Positions 62,188 to 64,000 of a DNA stretch of 64,000 nt are shown here, one piece after another; position 1 is the stretch's first letter, and every line of letters starts with the position of its first letter. Location: assembly GCF_014652515.1 (NCBI RefSeq), contig NZ_BMYY01000006.1, forward strand, positions 62,001-126,000, written 5' to 3'. The DNA comes from Bacterioplanes sanyensis (GTDB taxonomy: Bacteria > Pseudomonadota > Gammaproteobacteria > Pseudomonadales > Oceanobacteraceae). The notes below the pieces were generated by a model, which was not told the origin of the DNA, made no database searches, and saw only the letters and a list, made by a program, of their open reading frames with translations. The translations under genes were made by a program, and so were the position numbers.

Positions 62188-62937
62188 TTATGGCGCTTTT
62201 AAGGTGCGCGCCAGCGCCCAGCATCCTACCAGTTTTACGTCTTGTTGTTTGAGCAGCTTGGCTGCGCGCTCAAACGTTGCACCACTGGTCATCACATCAT
62301 CGACCAATAAAATGTGCCCTAGATCGAGCTGTCGCTGTGCCTGCTGCCAACGATTTTTGTCCAGATGCAGACTGTGACGTAGGTTTCGGTGGCGCTCGGC
62401 TACGGTTAGGCCGCGTTGATCTCGGCCCGGTGTCAGACGAAAGACATGGATGAGTGGTCGATCGAGTATCTGTGCCAAATGGGTGGCCAAGGAATATGAC
62501 AAATTAAAACCTCGTTTAAAGCGCTTTTTGTGTGCTGCCGGAATGCAGGCGATGGCATCTGGCAGAATACTCGGTGGAATAAACGCATCACCAGCCAAGC
62601 GCTGTAAGCGGTCATGCCACATTGCTGAGTGATGATCTTTGCATTGCATCAGCCAGCGGTCGAGCGGGAAGGTGTAGTGATAGCCGGTGCTGGCATAGTC
62701 GAACATGGGTGGGTGTTGCTGGCACTGACCGCAGCGCAGCAGGCCAGCGGTAGCGATGGGTTGCGCACATTGGCTACAAGCGTGGCAATTGATGGGGAGG
62801 TGTTGATAGCAGTTATGACACAAAAACGGATGTGATTGATCTAACCCGCTCAAACACCATTCGCAATGGGCCTGGGCTGTCATAAATAGGGTTAACTGTT
62901 GGTGTAAATTTAACCACTGGTTGCCGATATATTTCAT
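62188..62937 (-). CDS. comF: ComF-family phosphoribosyltransferase-like protein
   Basis: A 249-residue protein with an N-terminal zinc-ribbon part (HCEWCLSGL, FLCHNCYQHLP, CHACSQCAQP, LLRCGQCQQHP) and a phosphoribosyltransferase-type domain with the PRPP loop HILLVDDVMTSGATFERAAK. It matches ComF/GntX proteins, used in DNA uptake by competent bacteria and of less clear role elsewhere. The divergent location next to bioB is a very widespread gammaproteobacterial arrangement. The ATG at 62935-62937 (MKYIGNQW) gives the usual length; a longer frame extends upstream into the promoter region shared with bioB. Confidence 0.9.
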   Translation of the reverse strand: MKYIGNQWLNLHQQLTLFMTAQAHCEWCLSGLDQSHPFLCHNCYQHLPINCHACSQCAQPIATAGLLRCGQCQQHPPMFDYASTGYHYTFPLDRWLMQCKDHHSAMWHDRLQRLAGDAFIPPSILPDAIACIPAAHKKRFKRGFNLSYSLATHLAQILDRPLIHVFRLTPGRDQRGLTVAERHRNLRHSLHLDKNRWQQAQRQLDLGHILLVDDVMTSGATFERAAKLLKQQDVKLVGCWALARTLKAP

Positions 62938-63006
62938 CTGAGTTGACCACTTACGGTGCCGGTTTATATTGCCTAACTTCATTACAAGCATAATTAGGGG
63001 CATTCG

Positions 63007-64000
63007 ATGATCACGGAGCAGCAGAATACGACAGCCATGCGACATGACTGGACCGTCGATGAGGTGCAGGCGCTATTCGCCAAGCCGATGAATGATCTGT
63101 TGTTTGAGGCGCAAACTGTTCATCGTCAGCATTTCGATGCCAACTCCGTCCAAGTCAGCACTCTGCTGTCAATTAAAACAGGCGCTTGCCCCGAGGACTG
63201 CGCCTATTGTCCGCAAAGTGCGCGCTACGACACCAAGCTGGAAAAAGAAAAACTGATGGAAGTCGAAGCCGTGATCGAAAAGGCCAAGGCTGCCAAAGCT
63301 GCTGGGTCGCAGCGCTTTTGTATGGGCGCGGCTTGGCGCTCACCACGCGAGAAAGATATGCCCTATGTCGAGGCAATGGTCAAAGGCGTCAAAGAGCTGG
63401 GGCTAGAAACCTGTATGACCTTGGGGATGCTGGATGCTGACAAAGCTAGCCGCTTGGCCGATGCCGGTCTCGACTACTACAACCACAACCTAGATACCTC
63501 GCCTGACTACTATGGTGAAATCATCACCACCCGCACTTACAGTGATCGTTTAGAAACGTTAGATAACGTGCGACGTGCCGGCATGAAGGTGTGTTCTGGT
63601 GGCATTTTAGGTATGGGAGAGTCGCATAAAGATCGCGCCGGCTTGCTGGTACAGCTGGCTAACCTGCCGCAGCACCCTGAATCTGTGCCCATCAATCAGC
63701 TGGTGCGTGTGGCGGGCACACCGCTGCAAGACCAAGAAGCAATGGACCCATTGGATTTTGTTCGCTGCATCGCCGTCGCGCGTATCATGATGCCGAAGTC
63801 TCATGTGCGCTTGAGTGCTGGGCGTGAAGAGATGACTGACGAAATGCAAGCCATGTGCTTTTTTGCTGGCGCTAACTCCATCTTCTACGGCGAGTGCTTG
63901 CTGACCACACCTAATCCAGCGGCCAACAAAGACCAAGCGCTGTTTGCTCGTCTAGGCATCAACCGTGACCATCAGGTGACGGCCGCACCGAAAGAGCTGG
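63007..64000 (+). CDS. bioB: Biotin synthase, partial
   Basis: The first 331 residues of biotin synthase, cut by the right edge. It is a radical-SAM enzyme that inserts sulfur into dethiobiotin. The CxxxCxxC cluster is in [20 protein letters not shown], preceded by VSTLLSIK. Further hallmarks are [60 protein letters not shown] and [18 protein letters not shown], which include the [2Fe-2S] ligands. The ATG at 63007 follows GGGG; comF is divergent. I see no clear BirA operator in the gap. Confidence 0.97.
   Translation, partial: MITEQQNTTAMRHDWTVDEVQALFAKPMNDLLFEAQTVHRQHFDANSVQVSTLLSIKTGACPEDCAYCPQSARYDTKLEKEKLMEVEAVIEKAKAAKAAGSQRFCMGAAWRSPREKDMPYVEAMVKGVKELGLETCMTLGMLDADKASRLADAGLDYYNHNLDTSPDYYGEIITTRTYSDRLETLDNVRRAGMKVCSGGILGMGESHKDRAGLLVQLANLPQHPESVPINQLVRVAGTPLQDQEAMDPLDFVRCIAVARIMMPKSHVRLSAGREEMTDEMQAMCFFAGANSIFYGECLLTTPNPAANKDQALFARLGINRDHQVTAAPKEL

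Noticed and set aside
62890-62915. GGTTAA-N14-TTAACC as a BirA operator for bioB
   Set aside because: It lies inside the N-terminal coding part of comF, more than 90 bp from the bioB start, and departs from the TTGTAAACC/GGTTTACAA type arms.

Overview
The window reads as an ordinary chromosomal stretch of a marine-type gammaproteobacterium with mid-range GC. Supporting genes include class II DAHP synthase, SrkA, ComF divergent from bioB, a DnaT-like/phage-P-like pair beside alr, a VolA-type lipase with DUF1302 and DUF1329, and BCCT and NSS sodium symporters. This looks like the Oceanospirillaceae and relatives, but the genus is an inference. I see no rRNA, tRNA, CRISPR array, transposase or prophage.

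Layout. 1-3.4 kb: end of an iron-uptake accessory operon (PepSY protein, DUF3649, DUF3325), a frameshifted cupin and a YeiH-family exporter. 4-11 kb: a TonB-dependent receptor with a long leader, a GNAT enzyme, a periplasmic solute-binding protein, a deaminase-like protein with HAE and PCxxC motifs, and a lipoprotein. 11-19 kb: acyl-CoA ligase, DAHP synthase, nucleotidyltransferase, riboflavin synthase, HAD hydrolase, GrpB and a chemoreceptor. 19.4-22 kb: a tightly overlapping run of HD, ASCH and three GNAT genes. 22-25.8 kb: PuuE-like deacetylase, lipin-like (LNS2) lipoprotein phosphatase and SelO.

25.9-28.9 kb is the most unusual part. Two near-identical copies of a roughly 225-bp, strongly base-paired repeat and one diverged inverted copy flank an AT-rich gene for a P-loop ATPase (Sll1717/FunZ-like). 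The diverged copy keeps an internal hairpin although both stem sequences changed, which suggests selection on structure. This is the best candidate for something undescribed: a structured mobile or RNA element with an associated ATPase, possibly a defence gene.

29-46 kb: NnrU, a SixA-NUDIX fusion, a NUDIX hydrolase, a LuxR-type regulator followed by a duplicated-domain lipoprotein and a small outer-membrane barrel, a lipocalin/ABC export operon, DM13 protein, AraC regulator, LysE exporter, asparaginase, small membrane and redox proteins, and NSS and BCCT symporters. 47-50.4 kb: primosome-like pair, alanine racemase and a YjbR protein. 50.5-55 kb: aldehyde reductase, AraC regulator, solute-binding protein and thiolase. 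55-61 kb: surface lipase, DUF1302 and DUF1329 operon, probably for extracellular lipid processing and uptake. 61-64 kb: SrkA, ComF and the start of bioB, cut by the window edge.
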